A stretch of 52,487 nt of DNA from the IMG/VR virus record IMGVR_UViG_3300035670_000291, positions 1 to 52,487 of that record, one strand, 5' to 3'. Every line of letters starts with the position of its first letter. The stretch's first letter is position 1. Source of the DNA: a virus. A model generated the notes under the pieces. That model searched no databases. It was not told where the DNA came from and saw only the letters and a list, made by a program, of their open reading frames with translations. Positions 27,267-37,055 of this stretch are shown piece by piece. Both the position numbers and the translations under genes were made by a program.

Positions 27267-28652
27267 TTATATTCCTCTAGTTCTTGAAGTTCTTTTTGGT
27301 TGTTGTACCTTTACGATTGTTTCATTCAATTCTTTTTCTATTTCTTTTATATTTCTAACTTTTTTATATTTTTTCTCATCACTATCATCATTACCATCAA
27401 CTCTTATAGGAGGTGTAACGGGTTCTGTGGCCTGCGGCTTTGTATCTAATACAACATCTGTATAATCATCAACAGGTACAATTGGTTGAATAACCTCAAT
27501 AGGTTCTATTCTAGTTCTAGGAGTTGGTGTTGGTGTTGGTTTTGGAACCTCTTCCGGTTTAATTTCAATTATAGGTTTTACTATTGGAGGTGAATCATTT
27601 TTTTCATCGTAATTATAATCGTTTGATTCTTCTCTATATGGTATATCAACCCTATCAGGCTGATAAATTATTCTTTTTTCATGTTTATCTACTTCAAATG
27701 AATCCAAATTATCTTTTACATCTTTTCTTAACTGTGGTATTGCAAAATCTTTTGTAATTTTAGTTACTGTTATATTTCTCTTTTTCAAAAAAGTAGTATC
27801 GTATAAAATACAATCAAATAATATGATTTTTATTTCAGAAAGTATTTTTGAAAAATCATAACTTTCACAATCTTCAAATCGAGTTGGTGATGGTTTTCCA
27901 TAATTAGTTTCACCTATATGATAGTATTTATTAGTTAAATAGTAATCAACGGATATTTTAAAATCTTGATAAATTTTGTTTTTTAAGTCATCAAATTTAC
28001 TCAATCCAAAATCTTTTTGTAAAGTAGAAATATAATCTTTACCATAAACACTTTGAATAAATGTGGTAACTTCATTTAGAAATTCTTGCTCTTTGCTTGA
28101 TAAAAATTTTAATATACTATTTTTATAGTTTTTAAATTCTTTACTTAAATTTAATATATTATCAAATTCATTTTTTGTTTGTAAATTTGTTGTGGCATTA
28201 TCCGTTACCAATGGCAAGATACGAATTTCCTCTCTAGATGGTGAAACTTCATGTATCCAAACTCTTGTAAATTGATTATCGCTTCCAATTTTATTTTTTA
28301 CAAAATGTAAATTGACTTTGTATATTCCATTTAAAAATCCAATATCATTCATTAATTTTTCAATATCAATTGCCAATTCTTTTTTACCGGTTGGTTTGGT
28401 TACACTATATACATAATTTTTAATATCTGGCATTTTTAAATAAGAAACATTATTACCATTTTTTTGAGGTAATAAATTATTATTTATATCATAAACGGCG
28501 ACTTCCAAAACATCGTATTTACAATTCCCAAATTCAACATCTTCTTTTTGATTTTGAGAAAAAATAAATAAATCCTTTTCTTGAATACGTTTTCCTTCGT
28601 TTTCAATGTTTGTGTTTATATTTTCAAAATTAGTATATCTTTGGATACTCAT
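27267..28652 (-). CDS. Hypothetical tail-module protein with Pro/Thr linker
   Basis: 461 residues. The N-terminal ~330 residues are mixed alpha/beta with many lysines. Around 370-400 there is a Pro/Thr-rich stretch (PTPTPTPRTR), then an acidic region and a basic C-terminal end (QPKRTSRTRGI). No enzyme motif. It sits between coiled-coil and large tail proteins in one run of minus-strand genes (10-bp gap to the upstream gene). Probably a baseplate or tail-fibre connector; not recognised. Confidence 0.65.
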   Translation of the reverse strand: MSIQRYTNFENINTNIENEGKRIQEKDLFIFSQNQKEDVEFGNCKYDVLEVAVYDINNNLLPQKNGNNVSYLKMPDIKNYVYSVTKPTGKKELAIDIEKLMNDIGFLNGIYKVNLHFVKNKIGSDNQFTRVWIHEVSPSREEIRILPLVTDNATTNLQTKNEFDNILNLSKEFKNYKNSILKFLSSKEQEFLNEVTTFIQSVYGKDYISTLQKDFGLSKFDDLKNKIYQDFKISVDYYLTNKYYHIGETNYGKPSPTRFEDCESYDFSKILSEIKIILFDCILYDTTFLKKRNITVTKITKDFAIPQLRKDVKDNLDSFEVDKHEKRIIYQPDRVDIPYREESNDYNYDEKNDSPPIVKPIIEIKPEEVPKPTPTPTPRTRIEPIEVIQPIVPVDDYTDVVLDTKPQATEPVTPPIRVDGNDDSDEKKYKKVRNIKEIEKELNETIVKVQQPKRTSRTRGI

Positions 28653-28662
28653 AATTCAATGT

Positions 28663-29769
28663 TTAATAGGAATCTGGATGCATTATGTTTATTTTAGTTT
28701 CTATATTCTTAGCCTTTTCAGTTCCATCTCTTCTTTTTACCGATATTCTTAAATTGCTTAAAAATGTTTTACTAAAATCACCAGCAGTGTAGGTACATGC
28801 ACCAGGAGTAAATATAAGTAATAATTCTTCTGCAACACCTGGAGTTAATTCTAAAACATTTTTTGGTGTACTCAACCAATTTTGTCCTAATGGATTGAAT
28901 ACCGTTATAGTTACGGTTACGGGATTTAAATCATTATTTGTTACAAATAGTGTTTGGCCCCACTCCCATCTAAATTCCCCTGTTAGATTGTTTATTCTGC
29001 CAACAATAGGTGATTCTGGAGGTGCAGCCGTTGGTTCTGCTTTTGCAATTACAACTTCGTTTATAATATCACCACCCGCTACAAGTGCTATATTTTGTGA
29101 TGCCTGTGTTATCGCCTGTTGTTGTTGTATTGATCCTAATTGCGATTGTAATCCTTCTATTATAGAATTTAATGTATCTATTTGTTTTATTAACGCTTCT
29201 ATTTGTGCTTTATATCCCATATTTTGGGATTGTAAAGATGCTCTTAATACACTTTCTTCAATAGATTTTTGAACCGCATTTTGAACTTGTGTGGATATAC
29301 CATCAACTGTTTTGGATAATGTATCTATCTGATTTGCCAAAGCATCGTTGGTTTGTCCAACTCCCAAAATTTCATTATCTTTGGCGGAACTATCCGCCGA
29401 TATATTCCCTATTTCCGATTCTAAATCCGAAATAGATTGTGATAAATCTGCTATTTGATTTGATAAATCATCATTTATAATAAATTGTTCATCTAGTAAA
29501 CTTCTAGGAACTAAATCCTCAGGAGAAGGTTCAGGGATAACTGGTTTAAGTTCTATAATTTCCGTATTTACAGATTTTAATAACTCCTCTTGATTTATTT
29601 TATTTTTTGTAAGAGATTTAAATAACAAAGATGATGCAACGTTTTCTTTATTTGGAATTATTGCATTTTGATTTTGTCTATTATAATCGTAATTTGATCC
29701 GGAACTAATTAGAATTTTTTCTAACTGAGCTTTTCTTAATTGTTCCTCTAAAGGTGTTCTAGTTATCAT
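28663..29769 (-). CDS. Coiled-coil tail-module protein
   Basis: 368 residues. About residues 95-215 are heptad-like and rich in Gln/Ile/Leu/Ser (LSNQIADLSQSISDLESEI and similar), predicting a long trimeric coiled coil. The C-terminal ~110 residues are a beta domain containing GEFRWEWGQ and a likely Ig-like fold. The architecture, rod plus head, resembles a short fibre or whisker. It lies 8 bp downstream of the 361-residue gene. Specific function unknown. Confidence 0.65.
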   Translation of the reverse strand: MITRTPLEEQLRKAQLEKILISSGSNYDYNRQNQNAIIPNKENVASSLLFKSLTKNKINQEELLKSVNTEIIELKPVIPEPSPEDLVPRSLLDEQFIINDDLSNQIADLSQSISDLESEIGNISADSSAKDNEILGVGQTNDALANQIDTLSKTVDGISTQVQNAVQKSIEESVLRASLQSQNMGYKAQIEALIKQIDTLNSIIEGLQSQLGSIQQQQAITQASQNIALVAGGDIINEVVIAKAEPTAAPPESPIVGRINNLTGEFRWEWGQTLFVTNNDLNPVTVTITVFNPLGQNWLSTPKNVLELTPGVAEELLLIFTPGACTYTAGDFSKTFLSNLRISVKRRDGTEKAKNIETKINIMHPDSY

Positions 29770-29777
29770 TTATTAAA

Positions 29778-30863
29778 TTATACTATTTCAAAAATGTACT
29801 TTTCATCAATTATAGTAGAAATTCCACTTTCAACTACTTTTAGTTTCAATTTATATGTTCTATTAATAGGAAGTGTTGATAAATCCATTTTAAAATAATT
29901 ACCACTAGAATCGCAACTTAATTTTGTATAATCATCAAATGGAAATACAATATCACCAGTAACATAATCTTCTAATTGGTAATATGATGATGTAGGTAAA
30001 TACTTAACTTGATCGTATTCAAATGTTGTTCCAAATGATTTTAATGGATACGAATCTCTACCTTTTAATCTAATTTTTACAATAGTATCTTTTGGATATT
30101 TTGATTTCAAATTTGTAAAAATAATTTTATAATCATCATCCGACAAATATCCAGATACAGGAGATAAACTTGCAGTAACAAACGATACATCATCCCAAAC
30201 TATTTCTAATTTTGGTTCGAATATCGTATTAGTTTCTTTTGAGAAAAACTTTAAAACACCATAATCCGTAGTATTTTCTTCATTACTTAAACTATGGTGA
30301 ATTATAAATCCATTGTTGGGTATAGAACCACTTAACCACAATGATACTATTTCGGTAACATCCATTCTAACATCATCAGGTTCATAATTGTATGATTGAG
30401 ATGCTTCGGATGCGGTGTACCAAGTACCACCAGCCGCAGTATATGATCCAGTAGTACCTACTGCAAATGTTGCACCAGATCCACTAACCACATCTTGCCA
30501 TTTTGAAATTCCATCTCTATAATTCCAACTTACACCATCGGATGTTATTTTATCAAATTTTGTACCAGTTCCCATAGACCAACTTTGAGAAACGGCATTT
30601 GCGTATATAGTATATTCTATTGGTATTTCCTCTGATTGGAACGATTTTAAATTCAAATATGCTTTCCAATTCTGAGATATACCATTTTGTGAAAAAGATT
30701 CGGAAACATCTGATAAATTAAATTTTATTAATGCTCTATAAATATCTTTTATACTACCATAGTAAAGTTTTCCAACTTCAATTACTTCATCCCTTCCCGT
30801 ATTTTGATCAGGTTGCTGTAGATATACACTTGCATCGTATATTGATGTAAAAAATTTATGCAT
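29778..30863 (-). CDS. Beta-sandwich (DNRLRE-like) tail protein
   Basis: 361 residues. The first ~230 residues resemble DNRLRE-type domains: an early ALIKFNLS strand, a run with AYLNLKSF, TYTIYANAVSQSW-like strands, MDVTEIVSLWLSG, then GFIIHHSLS and an EPKLEIVWDD end strand. Such domains occur in surface adhesins. The rest is beta-rich. It is the first gene after the gp6-like wedge gene (TAATG overlap), so it probably decorates the baseplate periphery. Domain assignment is from pattern memory. Confidence 0.65.
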   Translation of the reverse strand: MHKFFTSIYDASVYLQQPDQNTGRDEVIEVGKLYYGSIKDIYRALIKFNLSDVSESFSQNGISQNWKAYLNLKSFQSEEIPIEYTIYANAVSQSWSMGTGTKFDKITSDGVSWNYRDGISKWQDVVSGSGATFAVGTTGSYTAAGGTWYTASEASQSYNYEPDDVRMDVTEIVSLWLSGSIPNNGFIIHHSLSNEENTTDYGVLKFFSKETNTIFEPKLEIVWDDVSFVTASLSPVSGYLSDDDYKIIFTNLKSKYPKDTIVKIRLKGRDSYPLKSFGTTFEYDQVKYLPTSSYYQLEDYVTGDIVFPFDDYTKLSCDSSGNYFKMDLSTLPINRTYKLKLKVVESGISTIIDEKYIFEIV

Positions 30864-32881
30864 TATAATGCCCTCCCTTTAATATCTTTGTTAGGAAATT
30901 TAACTTCAAAAACACATGGATCTAATGATGGATAAACTATTTTACCCTTCGTTGCTTCATCTACATTGTAACGATTTGTTGAATATGGTTCACCACATAA
31001 ATTATAAACTTTAACCATTGGAACACTTACAACACCTTCTACATTTGCCAAAACTAACTCAATTTCGGATATGTTTATGGTTTTATTGAAAGTCCATCTA
31101 TCTATATTGAAATAGTCTTGAAGTTCAGTAACACATGCGGTCAATACTTCTCTTTTATTATAGTTTGAATAACATATTATTTCAAAATCAATTCCTATAT
31201 TAACTATATAACCATTTAATATATTGACAGTATCAGTAAGTACTCTATATTCTGCTAAATATGTTTTTAAATTTTGCTTAACTGCCTGATTTAAATTTGT
31301 TAATTTTTTATTTGAATCAAATCCCAAAACATACATATTAACTGCACCAGGATTGTTTACTTCACTTACATCATTAGTATTTAAATTTAAATACCTCCTT
31401 AATTCGGTTTGTATTTCTACATTTGATTTATTTTTTAAACCCTGAACTAAATTTGTAAATTCTGTTAATTTTTTAGGATTTGATAAAATTGATGATGGTG
31501 AATTAGTATCCGCCTCACCATCTGGAGAAACCCAAACCTTTGCTATACTACCATATTTTTCAGGCATACTCAATGCACGAACCATATAGTCTTGTCTGGT
31601 TACCGCTCTATTTTGTGAACCAAAAATACCTAAAGCATTTTGTCTTATTTCTTCAATACTTTCGGCACCTCTACCACCCGTTGCTGCTTCTATATTTTCT
31701 ATTGCTACGGTTGATTTGGTATCATCATATATTGGTAATAAATCATCGGTTAAAGAAAGTAAATCTTCATTATATTCTACATTTATTATAGTAGTTAAAT
31801 CGCCTGTATTTACATTCGATTCTATACCACCACCTACCAGATATTTGATATTCAATGTTTTTGAAACAGGTGCTACTCCAAATGTATTAGTTTTTAAAAA
31901 ATTAGAAGGATCTATTCCTGTATTTAATCTTGATATTGAATTAGATAATCCAAGTCCTATATTTTTTGAATTTGGTAATATAATTTCATCATTTAAATTA
32001 GTATCTCCTGGTCCAAACTGAATAGTGTGAGTGTTATCAGAATTCACTCTAACAGAAAATCTTCTTGGAACTTTTCTAACTTCCAAAATATATGGTACCG
32101 AATCAACAAATTGATTTAGTCCTGTGTTAACTTCCGTATTTGGAACTTCTGAAAATATGGTTTCTTGTGCTAAATAAGGAACTTCATACCATGTATTATT
32201 ATCTTCATCTGTTATGGAAGATATTGAAATTATATTTGTATCACCTAAAATGGCAGTTGGGTAATCCGTAGATGTATCAAATGAAATGGAAGTTTCTAAT
32301 TCTGTAGCAGATATTCCTTTTACATATTTGGTTATTAAATACCTACTGGGTTCTCCTGTTATAGCATCTCTTTCATAAACTTCTATTTCCCTATCGGTAG
32401 AATTACTAAAGTCAACCTCATCCAAAGTTCTAAAAATAATATCAGAATTTGAAGTCGACTGTATTTCCATACCATCTTTTATTCTTAAATAAAATCTAGA
32501 ATCAGGCCTGTTATTTGATCCCGTTCCTATTGCAGGTACCAATTGATAAACTTTAAAAGTTGTAACAGCAGGAGCGGATACTTTTGGTTTATATCCCATC
32601 GTCTGTGCAATTGCTATGACATTTTTTCTCTCCGTTGCATAATACAACATTGATTCTTTAAGTTGTGTATCTTGATAAAAGGATAATAAGTCACCCAATA
32701 CCGCTGCCTGTTCTATAAAAACCATACCAGGCGAAGCTTCATTAAAGTCCGAATAGGTTGATGGAAAATATGTTTTGGTAAAATCAATAAGAGCCTCTTT
32801 TAAAGAAGCAAAATCTTTATTTAAATAATTAAAATTTTTATTATCATTTCCCCAAACTTTATTTATAGGTCTTATAGCCAT
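30863..32881 (-). CDS. Baseplate wedge protein, gp6 / Baseplate_J family
   Basis: 672 residues. The N-terminus has the family hallmark pattern: FNYLNKDFASLKEALIDF, then FNEASPGMVFIEQAA, DLLSFYQDTQLKESMLYYA and a TMGYKP segment. The centre has GGRGAESIEEIRQNA and AVTRQDYMV, which recur in gp6/gpJ proteins. gp6 forms the inner ring of the contractile-tail baseplate. It directly follows the gp25-like gene (15-bp gap), the order expected in T4-like phages. Length is close to T4 gp6 (660). Confidence 0.88.
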   Translation of the reverse strand: MAIRPINKVWGNDNKNFNYLNKDFASLKEALIDFTKTYFPSTYSDFNEASPGMVFIEQAAVLGDLLSFYQDTQLKESMLYYATERKNVIAIAQTMGYKPKVSAPAVTTFKVYQLVPAIGTGSNNRPDSRFYLRIKDGMEIQSTSNSDIIFRTLDEVDFSNSTDREIEVYERDAITGEPSRYLITKYVKGISATELETSISFDTSTDYPTAILGDTNIISISSITDEDNNTWYEVPYLAQETIFSEVPNTEVNTGLNQFVDSVPYILEVRKVPRRFSVRVNSDNTHTIQFGPGDTNLNDEIILPNSKNIGLGLSNSISRLNTGIDPSNFLKTNTFGVAPVSKTLNIKYLVGGGIESNVNTGDLTTIINVEYNEDLLSLTDDLLPIYDDTKSTVAIENIEAATGGRGAESIEEIRQNALGIFGSQNRAVTRQDYMVRALSMPEKYGSIAKVWVSPDGEADTNSPSSILSNPKKLTEFTNLVQGLKNKSNVEIQTELRRYLNLNTNDVSEVNNPGAVNMYVLGFDSNKKLTNLNQAVKQNLKTYLAEYRVLTDTVNILNGYIVNIGIDFEIICYSNYNKREVLTACVTELQDYFNIDRWTFNKTINISEIELVLANVEGVVSVPMVKVYNLCGEPYSTNRYNVDEATKGKIVYPSLDPCVFEVKFPNKDIKGRAL

Positions 32882-32896
32882 TTATAAATTTTATTT

Positions 32897-33334
32897 TTAT
32901 TGTTCTATTAAAATAGTAACTGAATCTCCAAAATTTGAATTTATTTTTAAAGAAAATACAATTTGTAAAAATATACTATGGTTATCTATATCGGTTTCAT
33001 CATAATCAAATAGAATTTGATCTATGTTTAAATATGGCAACCATATGTTTACTGCTTCAACTATTGTTCTTTCTATATCCAATTCTAATGTATCGGTGGT
33101 GATTTGTTCAAAAATTAACCTCCATATATCACATCCAAATTCGGGTTGCATTGTTCGTTCCCCCTTTCTGGTCATTATTAGATTTACAAGATTATCTTTT
33201 GCTTGCGATAAGGTAGTGTAGTTTACAGAAAAAATACCATTAGAATCGGATTGTTTATTTATTCCAATTCCTAAAACTTTATCTTTATTAACAGATAAAT
33301 CTTGCGTATTAAATCTACCTAATTCGTATGCCAT
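32897..33334 (-). CDS. Baseplate wedge subunit, gp25 / GPW family
   Basis: 145 residues, close to T4 gp25 (132). It shows the family core NLIMTRKGERTMQPEFGCDI followed by LIFEQ and TLELDIERTIVEAVNIWLP. gp25 nucleates sheath assembly and, with gp6, forms the conserved core of contractile baseplates. It ends just before the gp6-like gene and starts 1 bp after the stop of the 167-residue gene. Confidence 0.9.
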   Translation of the reverse strand: MAYELGRFNTQDLSVNKDKVLGIGINKQSDSNGIFSVNYTTLSQAKDNLVNLIMTRKGERTMQPEFGCDIWRLIFEQITTDTLELDIERTIVEAVNIWLPYLNIDQILFDYDETDIDNHSIFLQIVFSLKINSNFGDSVTILIEQ

Positions 33335-33335
33335 T

Positions 33336-33839
33336 TTATCTTAACCCCTTTTCTTTTTCTTGTTTTGTAAATACTTTTGTTAAAGAACTATAATCTCTAG
33401 TCAATGCTTTATTTAGTGCATCTAAACCTGCATTTCCTGTTGATGGAATACTTTCTTGTACTGATTGATTTCTATAATCCATTGTATCCCACTCATCTTC
33501 TTGATATCTCTGCGGTTGAATAGCATCTAAAATACTACCCTCATTTACCATTCCACCTTCAACCCTTTCCGAAGCACTAAATGGTTTGGTCATATTCAAA
33601 ATCTCATTTATCATTGGGTCTTTTGAAAATTCTTTTTGTTGTGTTTTTACTACCGATTGTTTTTTAGAAGCATTACTATTTACTTCTGTTAATTTTACCA
33701 AAGATGGTGTAGTTTTCTTTTGTGAGTTTAATGTAACTGCACCAGATTTTACAAGTTTAATTAATTCTTCTTTAACTTGTTGTTTTACTTCATTTTTGAC
33801 AATCTCCTTAATAAGAGATACTATCACATCCGATTTCAT
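33336..33839 (-). CDS. Hypothetical baseplate-module protein
   Basis: 167 residues. The first ~40 are an amphipathic, Lys/Glu-rich helix (IVKNEVKQQVKEELIKLVK); the rest is polar and probably flexible. Not recognised. It starts 13 nt behind a late-type motif and runs directly into the gp25-like gene, so it belongs to the baseplate unit. Confidence 0.6.
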   Translation of the reverse strand: MKSDVIVSLIKEIVKNEVKQQVKEELIKLVKSGAVTLNSQKKTTPSLVKLTEVNSNASKKQSVVKTQQKEFSKDPMINEILNMTKPFSASERVEGGMVNEGSILDAIQPQRYQEDEWDTMDYRNQSVQESIPSTGNAGLDALNKALTRDYSSLTKVFTKQEKEKGLR

Positions 33840-33852
33840 AAAATTCTTTTTA

Positions 33853-33885
33853 ATAAATATCTAAAGAAAAAATTTACTATTTATA
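33853..33885 (-). promoter_or_regulatory. Putative late promoter region (GATATTTAT; TATAAATA)
   Basis: Coding-strand GATATTTAT (33861-33853) lies 13 nt before the ATG at 33839; a TATAAATA (33885-33878) overlaps the end of the upstream gene. Confidence 0.5.
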
Positions 33886-34423
33886 CTTTATATCCAACCC
33901 ATGGAACAACTCCTGGACCAGGAGTATTTGGTGGATATATTGCGGTAACAAAAAATTGACCGGATACGGTCATCAAATGTGCCATCGCCGCAGCTTTAAA
34001 TGCTTTTATAAATATCTTACTATCCGTATTAGGTTTGACAGGTATGGGTGACCATGTTCCTGGATTTGTAACCAAACCCTGTGTTGTTATTAAATTTTTG
34101 ACAGCACCTGGAGCAGGTATTTTTGGTGGAGGAACCAATTGCATTGTAGCACCTGTCCAATACATTATTATAGCAGGTCCTATTGTATCCAATAATGTAG
34201 TTGCGGTTGAAGGTTGTACAGATTTTAATTTAGCCTTCAACACATTCTCCATACCAGCTTTATTCGGTTTTAAAACTTTAATACCACTTATTAAATCTCC
34301 ACCCGATAATATAGCAAAATGATAATTGTTTGTAAATTGTTTTGCCCAACCATCCATATCCTTACCATATGAGTGATTTGACATCAACTGTTCCATTGTA
34401 GATTCAAATGAATTCCAAGGCAT
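33881..34423 (-). CDS. Hypothetical tail/baseplate protein
   Basis: 180 residues. Contains hydrophobic segments TIGPAIIMYWTGATMQLV and AAMAHLMTVSGQFFVTAIYPP separated by Pro-rich turns, and ends PGVVPWVGYKV. It may contact membrane or the tail tube; I do not recognise a family. It lies 1 bp after the gp5-like gene. Confidence 0.6.
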   Translation of the reverse strand: MPWNSFESTMEQLMSNHSYGKDMDGWAKQFTNNYHFAILSGGDLISGIKVLKPNKAGMENVLKAKLKSVQPSTATTLLDTIGPAIIMYWTGATMQLVPPPKIPAPGAVKNLITTQGLVTNPGTWSPIPVKPNTDSKIFIKAFKAAAMAHLMTVSGQFFVTAIYPPNTPGPGVVPWVGYKV

Positions 34424-34424
34424 T

Positions 34425-35651
34425 TTATTTCTTTTTACTTAAAAAGTTAGATTCTGCTAAAATAACTTTAAGTTTATTTTTAATTGCTATAAATTTAGGT
34501 TTATTTAGTGGACCTGCATCGGTAGGGGTGGGTCCAGATGGAGTTGGATACCATTGTTTGTTTATTTCATCTATTAAATCTGAAAGTATTTTAACCAATT
34601 CACCACCCAATACCATTGGTTGAACTGGATCACCATCTTTACCTGGTTTATCATTTTTTCCTAAATAAACTTCACCACCATCTGATTTTAAAAATATCTG
34701 TTTACCCTTTCCACCACAGTGTAAAATTACATTACTTTTATTAGCGAATACATAAACATCGTTCATTGCATCTACCGAAAATCTACCACCACTAAATACA
34801 CTAACCTGTTTCTGTCCAAATACTAAAAATTCATTCACCCTTGCTGATAATAATATCCTATCGGAATTTACATACAATTGATTACCGTTTAAATCAGAAT
34901 CTTTTGGATAGTCTATCTTCTTTTTACCTTTCTCATCCAAACTATATGCTTTCTTTTCATTAAAAGCTTTTTTTAAATTTGAATTTTGTTGTGTTATGTT
35001 GTATGGTATTTTTACTTTATTTGAAGTAATATAAATAGATGTACCATCTTTATTAAAATCTTCATCAATTAGTGTAGATATCGGTTTACTATCTTGCTCT
35101 TTATTTTGTAAGGTTCGTATGAATATAGAAGGAGAAGATGTTTTATTATCATCTGTTAGAAAAATATCCGAAAATCTTATAGTATTTCCATTTCTACCGG
35201 ATATTAATGTATCCCCCTGCCTAGGTTTTAAGAATTTTATTTTTTCGTTTACTTTATATTCACCTTTTGTTGGACTGGGTGCTTCAACGCCTGTGCCCGA
35301 TATTTTTGATTGATCAAAAACTATCGCACTTCTTCTGTAATTTGGATACGGAGTAGCGGAATATGGTAACCAATATGTATTGTTTTCTATTTTTAGAATT
35401 ACTACCGTTTCACCCTTTATAGGAAATGTTATGTTGTTTTTATCAAATGGAAATGCGTAATCATCGATTGGTATTCCTGATTCAAATTTATAAGTAATAG
35501 CGCCATAAAATCTACCATCAGCTGATGAAAATGCTTTATTACTATTATATACTGCAGTTCTATCCGCAGCTACATTTCTTGCCAACATGGTATCTTTGGA
35601 TCCAAATACTTTATCTACAGTTGCATAAAATGCTTGCACTAAATTGGCCAT
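34425..35651 (-). CDS. Baseplate hub / spike protein with OB-fold (gp5-like, no lysozyme domain)
   Basis: 408 residues. The N-terminal ~230 residues look like the gp5 OB-fold region: GRFYGAITYKFESG, FPIKGETVVILKIENNTYW, then RQGDTLISGRNGNTIRFSD (~140-157). A beta-rich part follows (RILLSARVNEFLVFGQ, VYVFANKSNVILHCGGKGKQ) with GGEVYLGK and QPMVLGGELVKILSDLIDEI, typical of phage hub proteins. T4 gp5 carries a lysozyme between OB and beta-helix; no such domain is seen here. The role is the tail-tip hub that docks tube and spike. Confidence 0.75.
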   Translation of the reverse strand: MANLVQAFYATVDKVFGSKDTMLARNVAADRTAVYNSNKAFSSADGRFYGAITYKFESGIPIDDYAFPFDKNNITFPIKGETVVILKIENNTYWLPYSATPYPNYRRSAIVFDQSKISGTGVEAPSPTKGEYKVNEKIKFLKPRQGDTLISGRNGNTIRFSDIFLTDDNKTSSPSIFIRTLQNKEQDSKPISTLIDEDFNKDGTSIYITSNKVKIPYNITQQNSNLKKAFNEKKAYSLDEKGKKKIDYPKDSDLNGNQLYVNSDRILLSARVNEFLVFGQKQVSVFSGGRFSVDAMNDVYVFANKSNVILHCGGKGKQIFLKSDGGEVYLGKNDKPGKDGDPVQPMVLGGELVKILSDLIDEINKQWYPTPSGPTPTDAGPLNKPKFIAIKNKLKVILAESNFLSKKK

Positions 35652-36055
35652 TACAATTTATTTTTTATATCTTCAATATCCAACTGAATATCAACAAGCT
35701 TCTCTTTGTTTTTTTCTTCAACCTGCGTTATGGTATCTTCCATCTCCTGAAGCAATTGGGCCTTCTCCTGTTCACTTAACCAACCATCTTCACCAATACC
35801 TTTAGCTTCCGCAGATGCTAACCTCTGCGCAATCGTAGCAAGTTTGATGAGATGATCATCGTTCTTAACAGAAACCTCAATAAGGTCTTTTATAATGGGA
35901 GCGATGACGGTAGCTTCACCGACATTCTTAATTAGTTTACGCAACGATTCAATTAAATCCGAAATGTTTTTCTTTTTATTTAATTGATTTTCGTATATAT
36001 CTTTGAAAAGGGATGATAAGTTTTTACCATCAAATAACTTAAATTCTGCACTCAT
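35651..36055 (-). CDS. Hypothetical alpha-helical protein in baseplate unit
   Basis: 134 residues, almost entirely helical with heptad-like Leu/Ile patterns; the C-terminal 45 residues (QLLQEMEDTITQVEEKNKEK) are coiled coil. It overlaps the start of the gp5-like gene by 1 bp and follows the sigma gene after 43 bp. A chaperone or hub-assembly factor is possible, but there is no direct evidence. Confidence 0.6.
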   Translation of the reverse strand: MSAEFKLFDGKNLSSLFKDIYENQLNKKKNISDLIESLRKLIKNVGEATVIAPIIKDLIEVSVKNDDHLIKLATIAQRLASAEAKGIGEDGWLSEQEKAQLLQEMEDTITQVEEKNKEKLVDIQLDIEDIKNKL

Positions 36056-36098
36056 AAATTATAATTTAGATACTAATAATTATTGAGTATAAAAATAA

Positions 36099-36788
36099 TT
36101 ATATTTTAATATCACCTGTATCCATAAATTCGTTATAAAGTTCCATTTGTTTTCCTTTCATTTTGTTTAGAACCTTTGTTATATAATGAGTTGGATGTCC
36201 TGTCATTTCTCTAATGAGTAAGTATAGAGATTTTTTATTAAAACTTTCTATAAATTCTGCTCTTCTAAATAATTCCAAAACGGCATCTGCAATTTGCATA
36301 TCTCTACGTTTTGGAAAATAATTTTCAAGATGAATATCCCAATAGCACAACATTCTTTTGTTAAATGTTTTATATTCATCATTAAACGTTTCTTCTTTGA
36401 AGTTATTTTCCGTATCCCAATTTTCGGGCATATTGGACATTACATCCGTATCTTTATATCTTTTGTAATTTGAATTATTATTGAGTATTAAATAATTCCT
36501 TGCAACAATAGTAAAGTAAGAAAATGCTTTGCCTTTACCTTCTTGATACATATGAATTTTCTCAATCATAAATGTTACAACTTCCGCCATTACATCTTGT
36601 GGGTCATCATCAAAATAAGTAAACTTCCATTTGTTATAAACTATTTCTGCTAGTTTTTCAAATGATTTTTGAATATGATCTTTATAAATCTTATCTCTAA
36701 CTAATTTGTTTTCCGTTTTGTTATATAGGATTATAGCATCCTCTGTTTCTTTTGTAAAATACTGTCTATTTGATTTTTTTCTCGGCAT
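36099..36788 (-). CDS. Late-transcription sigma factor, gp55-like
   Basis: 229 residues from the ATG at 36788; a longer frame from TTG at 36815 is less likely. A sigma region-2 pattern is visible: HIQKSFEKLAEIVYNKW, then DPQDVMAEVVTFMIEKIHMYQEGKGKAFSYFTIVARNYLI. This is the gp55 version of region 2 (core binding and -10 recognition). The C-terminal helical part (QIADAVLELFRRAE, SLYLLIREMTG) has no clear region 4, as in T4 gp55. It should direct host RNA polymerase to late promoters; the recurrent (G/T)ATATTTAT motif is the natural candidate target. Confidence 0.85.
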   Translation of the reverse strand: MPRKKSNRQYFTKETEDAIILYNKTENKLVRDKIYKDHIQKSFEKLAEIVYNKWKFTYFDDDPQDVMAEVVTFMIEKIHMYQEGKGKAFSYFTIVARNYLILNNNSNYKRYKDTDVMSNMPENWDTENNFKEETFNDEYKTFNKRMLCYWDIHLENYFPKRRDMQIADAVLELFRRAEFIESFNKKSLYLLIREMTGHPTHYITKVLNKMKGKQMELYNEFMDTGDIKI

Positions 36789-37053
36789 ATTCTTTGAATT
36801 GTTTGAAACGTTCAATAGTTTCTTTTATTTGATAAAATATAGAACCTACATCATCGTCCTTCTCAAACATTTGGCGATTATCTATCTGCCTTAATGCCTC
36901 CAGTAATGATTGATTTTTTAATTCTTCTTGTTCTAAGAAGTTTTCATATTCTTCATTTGCATCTACAACTTTTTCTAATTTAATTAATAAGTTAATAGTT
37001 GCAAATAAAGAAATGAAAAGTAAAATTGATAAAGATATTATTATTGTAATCAT
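36766..37053 (-). CDS. Small membrane-anchored coiled-coil protein
   Basis: 95 residues. Residues ~2-25 are one transmembrane helix (ITIIISLSILLFISLFATI), followed by a charged coiled coil (LEKVVDANEEYENFLEQEEL) and a DNRQMFEKDDDVGSIFYQI motif that I recall from genes next to gp55 in marine T4-like phages. It overlaps the sigma gene start by 23 bp. Function unknown. Confidence 0.65.
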   Translation of the reverse strand: MITIIISLSILLFISLFATINLLIKLEKVVDANEEYENFLEQEELKNQSLLEALRQIDNRQMFEKDDDVGSIFYQIKETIERFKQFKEYAEKKIK

Positions 37054-37055
37054 AA

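Noticed and set aside
3683-33885. TATAAATA boxes (3683, 13297, 18028, 33878) as the main late promoters, as in T4
   Set aside because: Only four on the coding strand and at variable distance from starts; the ATATTTAT element is present in more units and closer to starts. They may still contribute.
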